NCBI GenBank assembly: GCA_902543375.1
Contig: CACBYE010000001.1
Location: 1-64,000, forward strand
Length of the DNA: 64,000 bases
Direction: 5' to 3'
DNA from: an uncultured Pelagibacteraceae bacterium
GTDB taxonomy: Bacteria; Pseudomonadota; Alphaproteobacteria; Pelagibacterales; Pelagibacteraceae
Part shown: positions 46,435-55,044 of the stretch, in pieces
Layout: each line of letters opens with the position of its first letter
Numbering within the stretch: position 1 is the first letter of the stretch
Notes under the pieces: model-generated
The model's database searches: none
The model's input: only the letters and a program-made list of their open reading frames with translations
What the model was told of the DNA's origin: nothing
Program-made: the position numbers and the translations under genes

Positions 46435-48030
46435 ATGGAAAATTTCGATTTTATAATTATTGGTGCTGGATCTGCTGGATGTGTTCTAGCTAATAGACTT
46501 TCAGAGGATCCAAAAAATAAAGTTTTATTAATGGAAGCTGGTGGTAAAGATAATTATCCTTGGATACATATTCCAGTTGGCTATTTTAAAACGATGCATA
46601 ATCCCACTGTTGATTGGTGTTACAAAACTGAACCAGATGAAACGATGAACAATCGATCTATTAGATATCCTAGAGGAAAAACTCTTGGTGGTAGCTCCGC
46701 TATTAACGGCTTATTGTATATAAGAGGACAAAGTAGAGATTACGATATTTGGCGTCAATCAGGTAATACTGGTTGGGGCTGGGATGATGTTCTTCCCTAT
46801 TTTATTAAAGCAGAAAACCAAGAACGTGGAAAAGACGATTATCATGGAGTTGGTGGTCCCTTATCTGTTTCTGACCAAAGAATTCAATTACCATTATTAG
46901 ATGAATTTCAAAGTGCAGCTGAAGAATTTGGTATTCCTAAAACAAAAGATTTTAATACAGGTGACAATCACGGATGTGGGTATTTTCAAGTAACTGAAAA
47001 AGATGGTTTTAGATGCAGCACTGCAGTTGGTTACCTTAATCCAATCAAAAAAAGAAATAATCTAAAAATTATAACAAATGCACATGTAAAAAAAATAAAT
47101 TTTGAGAATAAAACTGCCAAGAATGTTGAGTATTGGATAGGAAGTGAGCTTAAAAAAGTTTCAGCTAATAAAGAAGTTATACTTTCATCAGGATCCATTG
47201 GATCTCCCCAGATTCTACAAACATCAGGAATAGGTAATTCTAAAAATTTAAAAGATTTAGGAATCAAGATTGTGAACGATTTAAAAGGAGTTGGAGAAAA
47301 TTTACAAGATCATTTAATGTTTAGACCAATTTATAAAGTTCATGGACTTAAGTCATTAAATAAGAAGGTTAATAGTTTACTTGGAAAACTAATGATTGGT
47401 TTAGAATATGTTTTTAACAGAAGTGGACCAATGACGATGGGTGCTAGTCAAATGTGTATGTTTGCTAAAAGTGATCCATCTTTAGAATTACCTGATTTAC
47501 AGTGGCACGTTCAACCTATGAGTATGGATACTTTGGGTGCCACAAAAAATCATGATTTTCATGCATTCACACCTACTGTTTCAAATATTAGACCAACTAG
47601 TAGAGGTCACGTTAAGATTACAAATAAAGACTCAAGAATTTATGCAAAAGTAAAACTCAATTATCTTTCAACTGAACATGATCGAATGATTGCTGCGAAA
47701 GGTTTAAAACTTACAAGGAAAATTGTAATGGAGTCTGAGACTTTTAAAAAATACAAACCAGAGGAATATAGGCCTGGGATTAGTATAAATGATGATGAAG
47801 AACTTGTAAAAGCAGGATCAGATTACGCACAAACAATTTTTCATCCTGTTGGTACATGCAAAATGGGACAAGACGATATGGCAGTTGTTGATGAAACTCT
47901 TAAAGTAAAAGGTTTAAATAACTTAAGAGTAATTGATGCATCAATAATGCCTAACATTACTTCTGGTAACACCAATGCACCAACAATAATGATTGCAGAA
48001 AAAGGTGCTGATATGATACTGAGAGGTTGA
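46435..48030 (+). CDS. GMC family FAD-dependent alcohol/choline dehydrogenase
   Basis: This 531-aa flavoprotein has the ADP-binding fold FIIIGAGSAGCVLANRLSED (about 6-25), the GMC signature RGKTLGGSSAINGLLYIRGQ (about 79-98) and the C-terminal active site FHPVGTCKMG (His about 471) with ASIMPNITSGNTNAPTIMIAEK. It resembles choline dehydrogenase (BetA), but many paralogues oxidise other alcohols, so I leave the symbol blank. It heads a plus-strand operon; its TGA overlaps the TerC start (TGATG). It is divergent from the TRAP operon. Confidence 0.88.
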   Translation: MENFDFIIIGAGSAGCVLANRLSEDPKNKVLLMEAGGKDNYPWIHIPVGYFKTMHNPTVDWCYKTEPDETMNNRSIRYPRGKTLGGSSAINGLLYIRGQSRDYDIWRQSGNTGWGWDDVLPYFIKAENQERGKDDYHGVGGPLSVSDQRIQLPLLDEFQSAAEEFGIPKTKDFNTGDNHGCGYFQVTEKDGFRCSTAVGYLNPIKKRNNLKIITNAHVKKINFENKTAKNVEYWIGSELKKVSANKEVILSSGSIGSPQILQTSGIGNSKNLKDLGIKIVNDLKGVGENLQDHLMFRPIYKVHGLKSLNKKVNSLLGKLMIGLEYVFNRSGPMTMGASQMCMFAKSDPSLELPDLQWHVQPMSMDTLGATKNHDFHAFTPTVSNIRPTSRGHVKITNKDSRIYAKVKLNYLSTEHDRMIAAKGLKLTRKIVMESETFKKYKPEEYRPGISINDDEELVKAGSDYAQTIFHPVGTCKMGQDDMAVVDETLKVKGLNNLRVIDASIMPNITSGNTNAPTIMIAEKGADMILRG

Positions 48031-48623
48031 TGTTCACTGATCTTATTACTCCAGAACAAATCGCAATTTTAACACAAATCATCCTAATTGATCTAGTTTT
48101 AGCAGGGGACAATGCAATTATAATTGGAATGGTTGCATCAAAATTTCCATTAGAACAGAGAAAGAAAATTATCTTTTGGGGGATAGGTGGAGCTGTTATT
48201 TTAAGAATTATATTAACTCTTTTGACTGCATATCTATTGCAAATTACAGGTTTAAGATTAATTGGAGGTCTGCTTTTATTATACATAGTTTATAAACTTT
48301 ATGTAGATGTCGTAAAAGGCTTTGAGAACGAAAGTGATATTAAAGTTGATAATTCAAGTTTCTTAAAAGCTATTTGGACAATTCTATTGGCTGATTTTAC
48401 CATGAGTTTAGATAATGTTTTAGGAGTAGCTGGAGCAGCTGGAGACCACTATTATTTATTGATTTTTGGTCTTGTTTTATCAATTATATTAATGGCAACT
48501 GCAGCAACATTAATTTCTAATTGGATTAAAAAATATAAGTGGATAGCTTGGGCGGGTTTAATAGCTATTTTAATTGTTGCTATTGAATTGATTTATACAG
48601 ATATTAAAATATTATTTCTATGA
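48030..48623 (+). CDS. TerC/YjbE family integral membrane protein
   Basis: This 197-aa protein has about 6-7 helices and two conserved acidic membrane motifs, LIDLVLAGDNAIIIGMV (about 17-33) and LADFTMSLDNVLGVAG (about 119-134), characteristic of TerC. The frame can begin at a TTG one codon earlier, but the ATG overlapping the GMC stop is the likely start. TerC-family proteins are linked to metal-ion (Mn2+) efflux or loading; the ion here is inferred from the family only. Confidence 0.88.
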   Translation: MFTDLITPEQIAILTQIILIDLVLAGDNAIIIGMVASKFPLEQRKKIIFWGIGGAVILRIILTLLTAYLLQITGLRLIGGLLLLYIVYKLYVDVVKGFENESDIKVDNSSFLKAIWTILLADFTMSLDNVLGVAGAAGDHYYLLIFGLVLSIILMATAATLISNWIKKYKWIAWAGLIAILIVAIELIYTDIKILFL

Positions 48624-49390
48624 TGTTCTTAAAAAACTATAACTTAAAAAATAGAACTGCAGTCGTAACAGGAGCTGGTAAAGGAATTGGTAGAGCGTGT
48701 GCTATTGCTCTAGCTGAGGCTGGCGCAAACTTAATTATAATAAGTAGAACTAAAAAAGATTTGGATGAAGTTTCAAAAAAAATAAAGAGGATTAAGGGTA
48801 AATGTAAATCTTATGTTTGTGATATTACTAATTACAAAGAGATTAAAGATATTATAAACAGACAATCGAAAATAGATATTCTAATCAATAACGCTGGTAA
48901 TAATATTCCAGAACACTTCACAAAAGTAAAAACTAAAAATATGGAGTACTTGGTTAAGATAAATACAATGGCAACATTCAACCTAGCTCAATTATGTTCG
49001 CTTAAAATGATCAAGTCTAAAAGTAGAAAAAAAGTAGGTGGGGTAATTGTAAATATGTCGTCCCAAATGGGTCATGTGGGCGGTCCTATACGAAGTGTGT
49101 ACAACATGACTAAATTTGGCTTAGAAGGTCTTACAAAAGGAATGTCAATTGACCTTGCTAAATATAACATTAGAGTAAATACTGTTTGTCCAACATTTGT
49201 TGTAACTCCTATGACACGTAAGTTTTTAAAAAGTAAAAAGTTTAAAAAAGAGGTTCTAGGGAATATTCCTTTAGGCAAATTTGCTGAACTATCAGATGTA
49301 GCGAGTGCAGCTGTATTTCTTGCTTCAGATGCAGCTTCAATGATTACAGGAACTTCCTTATTAGTTGATGGCGGATGGACAGCAAGATAG
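48620..49390 (+). CDS. Short-chain dehydrogenase/reductase
   Basis: This 256-aa classical SDR has TGAGKGIGRACA (about 18-29), ISRTKKD (basic, suggesting NADP), NNAGNN (about 91-96), catalytic Ser in NMSSQMG and YNMTK (Tyr and Lys about 160-164). It resembles gluconate 5-dehydrogenase or 3-oxoacyl reductases. Tandem ATGs overlap the TerC stop. It is the third gene of the GMC operon and may act on the product of the GMC enzyme. Confidence 0.87.
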   Translation: MMFLKNYNLKNRTAVVTGAGKGIGRACAIALAEAGANLIIISRTKKDLDEVSKKIKRIKGKCKSYVCDITNYKEIKDIINRQSKIDILINNAGNNIPEHFTKVKTKNMEYLVKINTMATFNLAQLCSLKMIKSKSRKKVGGVIVNMSSQMGHVGGPIRSVYNMTKFGLEGLTKGMSIDLAKYNIRVNTVCPTFVVTPMTRKFLKSKKFKKEVLGNIPLGKFAELSDVASAAVFLASDAASMITGTSLLVDGGWTAR

Positions 49391-50178
49391 TAACTAGATT
49401 ATTTTTTTTAATAGTTATCTTTTTACCAACTAATTTAATTGCAATCGAATTTAAAGGAAAATTTTTACAAGGTCATTATATTGTAGGAATAACTGATCCT
49501 TCTTCTCAAATAATTATAGATAAAAAAAAAGTTAGAGTTTCGAAAGATGGTTATTTTGTTTTTGGGATTGATCGAGATAGAAAATTTGATTTAACGATTA
49601 CTAAAATTAGTAATGGAAAAAGTGAGAAAGTAATAAAAAAAGTTCTTAAAAGAAAATATAATATTCAAAGGATAGATGGCCTAGAGGAAAGTAAAGTAAC
49701 ACCCCCCGAGTCTGTTTACAAAAGAATTAGAGAGGAAAATAATAGAATCGGAAAGGCAAGATCAATAAATTCTGATTTACCCTTTTTTAAAAATCAATTC
49801 ATTATGCCTGTTGAAGGGATAATAAGTGGAGTTTATGGAAGTCAGAGAATTTTAAATGGTAAACCAAAGTGGCCTCATTATGGGATTGATATTGCTGCAA
49901 AAAAAGGAACTATGATTAAGTCATCAGCTTCTGGTGTCGTAACGATGGCAGAAGATGATCTTTATTATACTGGTGGCACAATTATAATGGACCATGGACA
50001 TGGAATTTCTACAATTTATTCACATCTTGAGAGTGTGATGGTTTCAGTTGGTGATCAAATAAATCAAGGACATATCATAGGAACAGTTGGATCTACTGGC
50101 AGATCAACTGGTCCACATTTAGATTTTAGAGTAAATTGGTTTCAAACTAGGCTCGATCCGATGTCGTTGTTAAATTAA
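49375..50178 (+). CDS. M23 family metallopeptidase (peptidoglycan hydrolase-like), secreted
   Basis: This 267-aa protein has a signal peptide (RLFFLIVIFLPTNLIAI) and a C-terminal LytM domain: HYGIDIAAKKGT (zinc His and Asp, about 172-183), HGHGISTIYSHL (about 206-217) and STGPHLDFRV (about 245-254). The last motif has HLD where LytM has HxH; many proteobacterial M23 proteins show HLDW/HLDF, so activity cannot be excluded. The probable role is cell-wall remodelling. The start overlaps the SDR gene by 16 bp. Confidence 0.87.
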   Translation: MDSKIVTRLFFLIVIFLPTNLIAIEFKGKFLQGHYIVGITDPSSQIIIDKKKVRVSKDGYFVFGIDRDRKFDLTITKISNGKSEKVIKKVLKRKYNIQRIDGLEESKVTPPESVYKRIREENNRIGKARSINSDLPFFKNQFIMPVEGIISGVYGSQRILNGKPKWPHYGIDIAAKKGTMIKSSASGVVTMAEDDLYYTGGTIIMDHGHGISTIYSHLESVMVSVGDQINQGHIIGTVGSTGRSTGPHLDFRVNWFQTRLDPMSLLN

Positions 50179-50192
50179 TAGAGTTTATTAAA

Positions 50193-50342
50193 ATGATGAC
50201 TAAGCTTAAAAATTTATTTTCAAAAAGTAAATGGGGCAAATATATTCTGGTTGGAGGATTTACTTTTTTTTTGATAAAAGGTTTGATTTGGTTAATAGTT
50301 TTCCTTATCGCTGGTTTTAGTTTGATAAACTTTGGATCATAA
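50193..50342 (+). CDS. Small single-helix membrane protein (49 aa), unknown
   Basis: The frame reads MMTKLKNLFSKSKWGKYILV, then GGFTFFLIKGLIWLIVFLIA and GFSLINFGS. It has a basic amphipathic N-terminus followed by one or two hydrophobic helices. It lies 14 bp after the peptidase gene and 30 bp before the FAH-family gene on the same strand, filling the gap. No family is recognised. Composition strongly suggests a real membrane peptide. Confidence 0.6.
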   Translation: MMTKLKNLFSKSKWGKYILVGGFTFFLIKGLIWLIVFLIAGFSLINFGS

Positions 50343-50372
50343 AATATAATTTAAAAAAAATAGATAAATAAT

Positions 50373-51143
50373 ATGAGCACACTAATAGAAAAAACCTCTA
50401 ATAAATTGGTTAAAGCTTTTCTTAAAAACAAGATTATTGCGCCATTGCCAAGAAAATTTACCAAAAAACTAACTGAAGCCAATAAATTTAGAATGCTTTG
50501 TGAGAGTAAAGTTAAAAAACCAATTATAGGTTACAAAGCTGGAGGAACCGGAATTCCAGTGATGAAAAAATTAAAAGAAAAAGAACCATTTTATGCATCA
50601 GTTTATAAAGATAATTTTTTAAAAAGCGGTAGAAGTGTAAAGATTAGTAAAACCACTTTTGGCATTGAGTTGGAGGTTTGCTATTTAATTAAGAAATCTT
50701 TTTTTAATTCTAAATCAGTAGTTACAATGAAAAATATCACAAAATTTATATCTCATATGGCTCCTTGTATTGAGATTGTGGGTTATAGACAAAGAAAAAA
50801 AGGAATAACTTCATTTGGAGATCTAAGCAGTGATTTTGGAGCTAATGTTAAGTTTTTAATCGGTAAAAAAAAAAAGTATAAGAAAATCAATATTGGAAAT
50901 TTAAAAACTAACATTTCAAACAAAAAAACCAAACAAAATATAAACGGTAATACCAGTGCAGTTTTTATTAATCCATTGAACTCATTAAGATTTGTTTTGA
51001 ACAAAATTAGAAAAGACAAATTAAATTTAAATAAAAATTTTTATGTATTTACAGGGTCTACTGTGGGAGTTGTTCCAATAGGTAAAGGTCTTTATAAAGG
51101 AAAAATTGACAAACTTGGTTCGGTTAAAACAATAATAAGATAA
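50373..51143 (+). CDS. 2-keto-4-pentenoate hydratase family protein (FAH fold)
   Basis: This 256-aa protein of the MhpD/HpaH type has IIGYKAGGTGIPVM near residue 50, FGIELEVCYLIKK (metal Glu pair about 93-95), APCIEIVGYR and the C-terminal FTGSTVGVVPIGKG, equal to the family's ...G(S/T)... block. The usual TGS..G pattern is partly preserved. Members hydrate 2-keto-4-pentenoates in catabolism. The sequence is rich in Lys and diverges from enteric examples, so another FAH-fold reaction such as decarboxylation or hydrolysis is possible. Confidence 0.75.
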   Translation: MSTLIEKTSNKLVKAFLKNKIIAPLPRKFTKKLTEANKFRMLCESKVKKPIIGYKAGGTGIPVMKKLKEKEPFYASVYKDNFLKSGRSVKISKTTFGIELEVCYLIKKSFFNSKSVVTMKNITKFISHMAPCIEIVGYRQRKKGITSFGDLSSDFGANVKFLIGKKKKYKKINIGNLKTNISNKKTKQNINGNTSAVFINPLNSLRFVLNKIRKDKLNLNKNFYVFTGSTVGVVPIGKGLYKGKIDKLGSVKTIIR

Positions 51144-51146
51144 AAA

Positions 51147-51266
51147 ATGGAAACATTTATACTTTTAGTTTTAGTAATTGTAATAGGTTGGGTTCTATTT
51201 AGACCTTTTACTAAAAGAGAGCTTGACAGATATAATGATAAAAATTGGCCCGATTTAAATCTATAG
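51147..51266 (+). CDS. Small single-helix membrane protein (39 aa), unknown
   Basis: The frame METFILLVLVIVIGWVLFRP, FTKRELDRYNDKNWPDLNL has one N-terminal membrane helix and a charged cytoplasmic tail. It starts 3 bases after the FAH-family stop (TAAAAAATG), consistent with coupling. It has the form of small bacterial membrane regulators, but no function can be assigned. Confidence 0.5.
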   Translation: METFILLVLVIVIGWVLFRPFTKRELDRYNDKNWPDLNL

Positions 51267-51296
51267 AAAAGTGCGTTGCTATAAGATCTTTATTAT

Positions 51297-52004
51297 TTAA
51301 AAATTGTAAAATCCAAAAATTATTAAAAGGTATCTTTTCAAAAAAGGTAGGATCACCTTGATTTCACTTAGATTACTTTTTTGATCAAAATATTTTGTCG
51401 AAATAAGAATTTCATTTATTACAAATCTTTTTTTTGAAACATAAATTAATAAATCTTGTTCGAAGAAAAAATCAGAACTTATAGATTTAAAATTTATCTT
51501 TGAAATAATATTATTCGGAAGAGATATGAAACCATTAACAACATCATTTAATTGTGAGTTTTTTGTAATAAATCTTATGATAAAAGTAATTATATTATTA
51601 CCAATAAACCTTTTTAGTGGAATTTTAGTTTTTAAAAAGGACATTTCCCTTCTACCTTTAATCATTCTATTAGGATATTTTTTTTGATAATTTATAAATT
51701 TTCTAATAAATTTGGGGTCATGTTGACCATCTCCATCTATCTTAATAACTTGATTAGGTTTATATTTTTTTGCATGATTTAAACCAAGTTTAAAGGCACC
51801 ACCCACACCTAAATTTTTTTTTGCATAAATAACCTTAATTTTTTTATCTTTAATTTTTTTTTCTACAAAACTTCCACTTTTTTGAGGGCAAAAATCATCC
51901 ACGATTAAAATTTTATAAATATCTTTTAAATTTATATTTTTTATAACTTTTAAAATTTGATCTTTCACATTGTAGCAGGGAATAATTATAATGACCTTAT
52001 ACAT
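51297..52004 (-). CDS. Family 2 glycosyltransferase (DPM1/polyprenyl-phosphate sugar synthase-like)
   Basis: This 235-aa GT-A protein starts IIIIPCYNVKDQILKVI, with LIVDDFCP (about 34-41), AKKNLGVGGAFKLGL (about 61-75) and KIDGDGQHDPKFI (DxD-type, about 92-104). A soluble catalytic domain with only a short hydrophobic C-terminus resembles synthases that place a sugar on polyprenyl phosphate. It overlaps the next gene by 8 bp. Neighbouring genes are of the surface-glycan type. The donor sugar is unknown. Confidence 0.82.
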   Translation of the reverse strand: MYKVIIIIPCYNVKDQILKVIKNINLKDIYKILIVDDFCPQKSGSFVEKKIKDKKIKVIYAKKNLGVGGAFKLGLNHAKKYKPNQVIKIDGDGQHDPKFIRKFINYQKKYPNRMIKGRREMSFLKTKIPLKRFIGNNIITFIIRFITKNSQLNDVVNGFISLPNNIISKINFKSISSDFFFEQDLLIYVSKKRFVINEILISTKYFDQKSNLSEIKVILPFLKRYLLIIFGFYNF

Positions 52005-53310
52005 TCAAAGATTCTTTAATAATGTTGAATATATAATGATTTTGAAATTTTTTTTTGATTTTTACATTCAAGTTCTTATGAAAAAAAAGGCCTCGATTTA
52101 TGTGTGATCCAGTAGTTTTTATAAATTTGAATTCATTTAATAAATCATAATTTGGATTATTTTTTTTAGATTTTTTATATGTTCTATAATATTCAAACTT
52201 CCTCTTGAAATTTAGTTTATTTGATTTTTGATAATTTGACTTTATTCTAATCTTGTAAAAAAAACTTTTTTTATCAACCTTCTTTAAGTCAAAAAGATAT
52301 AGATTTCCTAAGGTAAAATTTTTCATTTTATTATAGTAATATTTCTGTTTTTTTTCATTTTTGAAAAATAAAATTGCACCATTAGTCATATTTTGCTCAG
52401 ATTTTAAAAAAGATATTTTCAATTTACTGAGTAAACTTTCAGGATCATATGGTTTAAGCAAATATTCTGGTTTTATTCTTTTTTGTGTAAAACCATTATA
52501 GATAATTGCAGATTCATAATTTAATAAATGATTATTCAATACAAAAAATAATTTATCTAAAAAAATAAAGTAATTTTTGTAATTTTTTTCGTCATCCCAA
52601 TAATTATGTTGAAAATGTGCAATAGAATTTAAAAAAATAAATACACAGTCAGATCGATTTTTTTTTTCTAAATTTAATAAAATTAATAAAGAAATTATGT
52701 CAAAAATTGTAAAAAATTTAAAATTTAAAGGAATTTTTATAAAAAAAATATTTTTTAAATAGAAAAAAAAATTCGTTAAAAAATGCTTTAAAACCAAGCT
52801 ACTTGTAAATATAATCTTAAATAGATAAACAGCATATTTAATAAAATCAAATATTCTTATATTTGTATAATTTTTTGCATAATAATTAGGTAATAAAAAA
52901 AGATTTTTGAGATTTTCTGGTTTAATTTTAGATGTAAAATTCCATGGATCAGGAAAAAATACTTTTATATTTTTATTATCTCTAAGTTGTGAATTCATTG
53001 ATCCCCAGACTGAAACAGTAAATTTTTTTGAAATTAAATCCCATATTTGAACAATGTTTGAATTTAGCTTTTCTCCTAAATTTTTAATTTTGTGATTTTT
53101 TGAGTTTTTACCAGTATTTATTGAAACCTCCTGGACCCATGGATCCAAATTTTCATGTTGTATTTTGTCAAGGGTAAAAGTTTTTGATTTATTAAAATTA
53201 TCAAAAAATTTAATTATATTTTTACATCTAAAAATTTTACTTTGCTTTAATAAAAAATCGTAATTGAACTCATTTATATTGACAACTAAAAGTTTTTGAT
53301 TTTGCTTCAT
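51997..53310 (-). CDS. Alkaline-phosphatase-superfamily-like protein, putative glycan modification
   Basis: This 437-aa protein is very Lys/Asn/Phe/Ile rich. Weak signs of the type I phosphodiesterase / alkaline-phosphatase fold are LLVVNINEFNYD at the start, LDPWVQEVSINTGKNSKNH (the region that carries the nucleophile and PxxHG in the family, here degenerate), IVQIWDLISKKFTVSVWGS and SIAHFQHNYWDD. Related proteins occur in O-antigen and capsule clusters. A catalytic role is uncertain because the metal-site residues are not clearly complete. Confidence 0.5.
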   Translation of the reverse strand: MKQNQKLLVVNINEFNYDFLLKQSKIFRCKNIIKFFDNFNKSKTFTLDKIQHENLDPWVQEVSINTGKNSKNHKIKNLGEKLNSNIVQIWDLISKKFTVSVWGSMNSQLRDNKNIKVFFPDPWNFTSKIKPENLKNLFLLPNYYAKNYTNIRIFDFIKYAVYLFKIIFTSSLVLKHFLTNFFFYLKNIFFIKIPLNFKFFTIFDIISLLILLNLEKKNRSDCVFIFLNSIAHFQHNYWDDEKNYKNYFIFLDKLFFVLNNHLLNYESAIIYNGFTQKRIKPEYLLKPYDPESLLSKLKISFLKSEQNMTNGAILFFKNEKKQKYYYNKMKNFTLGNLYLFDLKKVDKKSFFYKIRIKSNYQKSNKLNFKRKFEYYRTYKKSKKNNPNYDLLNEFKFIKTTGSHINRGLFFHKNLNVKIKKKFQNHYIFNIIKESLNV

Positions 53311-53346
53311 AAATGCAATAATTAAGTTATTGTTAATTAAATTTCA

Positions 53347-55044
53347 ATGAAACAAAAGTATATCATTAATATTTTTATATTATTAATATTAATAATTTCA
53401 TCATTTTTACTTTTGTATAAATTTAATAATCAAAATATTGTTGGTATTGACGAATTTAAATACATAGACTGGTCAATAAATATTTTTTCTGAAAAAGCAG
53501 TGCTGAATTATTTTAGACCTGTTTTCTACATTGTTTCAAATATATCAATAAATTTATTTGGATTTTCTTACAATACTTTAAAAATACCCAATTTTTTATT
53601 TTTTTTATTTAGTACTTTGCTACTAATAAAGATTAGTAAGAAATATTTTCAAAATGAATATTTTTTATTTATTCCGTTAATTTTTTTTATATTTAACCCA
53701 ACGATTTTAAGAGAACATACTGTTTTAAGCCCTTTTTCTATTTCAAATTTCTTTATTCTTCTTAATGTTTTTTTAATCTTCAAGATTACTGAAAACAATA
53801 AAGATAAAAAATTATTTTTTATTTTAGGGGTTATAAATATATTGGGAAGTTTTTGTAGAGAAGAATTAATTTTCCTTTGCCTTTTAAATATTTTTTTCTT
53901 TCTAATTTCTAATAATATAAAATATCTTATTAGATATTATTTCTTAGGTTTGATTTTAACAATTATACCTTTTTTAATTTTATTTATAGAATTCATAGAA
54001 ATTAAAAAATTAATAAGCATAGCTTTAAATGTTGTAGATAAAGAAATTAGTGGCCCTATTAGGAATACTTATTATAAAATTGATAATCAAGAAAACTTGA
54101 ATTTTTTATTTATTTTACCAAAAAATTTAAATAGATTATTTTCTGAATTTTTTCTTATTAAAGAGTTATTTATCTTTATATTAATATTTTATGTCTATTT
54201 AATAATTTTTAATAAAGAGAATATAGGTTTAAAAACAAAATATCTATTAATTATAACTATCACATACCTAATTTTTTATTTTTATATAAGAGTTGGTAGT
54301 AGATTATTCATATTTTATGAATTTTTTTTCATAACTCTTTTAATAAAAAAAATGGAAGAATTTAAAATTAAAAAATTTCTAAATGATTTTAAAATTTTTG
54401 TTGTACTTATACTCATATCATTTATTCAAATTTATTATAACTTTAAAAATAATGAGTATTCAAACTTAATAAGTGTAAATAAAATTTTACATGATAAAAT
54501 AATTCAAGAATATCAAGCTAATGACAAAATTTTTATTTCACCAACTTCAAATTCATTAATTCACTCACCTTTGAAATATTTTAATGGCGAGCCTAGTGAA
54601 AATTTTTCTTTAACATCTAAAATTTTTTTTGGAAAAAATGCCTTGCTGATTAACGATATTTTAGACTTAAATAATACTGACGATGAATATCTTAAAAACT
54701 TTATAACTAAATCAAATATAAAATTTTTAATTTTTGAAGCACATACCAAAAATTCATATCATATTTTGAAAAGAGAAAATGAAAAAAAATTTTTAAATAT
54801 TTTAAATATTAATTTTAATGATAAAAATAAATATTTTAAATATGATATGTCGGAATATTTATATCTTAAAAAATACGGTGCTGATTTAAATGACTATTTT
54901 GTTATTAACAGCAACACTTTTAACAAATTATTAGTTTCAAAATTACAGACTAAACAAATATTTTTATTTAAAAATAATTTGTTAAGACGAATAAAGGAAT
55001 ATAAAGAGGAACCTGGTATTTATTTATTTTTTTTACGAAGTTAA
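53347..55044 (+). CDS. GT-C type membrane glycosyltransferase (family 39/ArnT-like), putative
   Basis: This 565-aa protein has about 10-12 hydrophobic helices in the first 370 residues and a soluble C-terminal part of about 190. The first external loop contains the acidic pair in IVGIDEFKYIDW (Asp35, Glu36), the position of the catalytic Asp in GT-C enzymes, followed by PVFYIVSNISINLFG and REHTVLSP. It probably transfers a sugar from a polyprenyl-phosphate carrier to a surface glycan, lipid or protein. It is divergent from the phosphatase-like gene; its stop overlaps xsc by 12 bp. Confidence 0.6.
   Translation: MKQKYIINIFILLILIISSFLLLYKFNNQNIVGIDEFKYIDWSINIFSEKAVLNYFRPVFYIVSNISINLFGFSYNTLKIPNFLFFLFSTLLLIKISKKYFQNEYFLFIPLIFFIFNPTILREHTVLSPFSISNFFILLNVFLIFKITENNKDKKLFFILGVINILGSFCREELIFLCLLNIFFFLISNNIKYLIRYYFLGLILTIIPFLILFIEFIEIKKLISIALNVVDKEISGPIRNTYYKIDNQENLNFLFILPKNLNRLFSEFFLIKELFIFILIFYVYLIIFNKENIGLKTKYLLIITITYLIFYFYIRVGSRLFIFYEFFFITLLIKKMEEFKIKKFLNDFKIFVVLILISFIQIYYNFKNNEYSNLISVNKILHDKIIQEYQANDKIFISPTSNSLIHSPLKYFNGEPSENFSLTSKIFFGKNALLINDILDLNNTDDEYLKNFITKSNIKFLIFEAHTKNSYHILKRENEKKFLNILNINFNDKNKYFKYDMSEYLYLKKYGADLNDYFVINSNTFNKLLVSKLQTKQIFLFKNNLLRRIKEYKEEPGIYLFFLRS

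Noticed and set aside
47957-48286. 109-aa minus-strand frame across the GMC/TerC junction
   Set aside because: Antisense of two clear genes that overlap by one base; no promoter or ribosome site.
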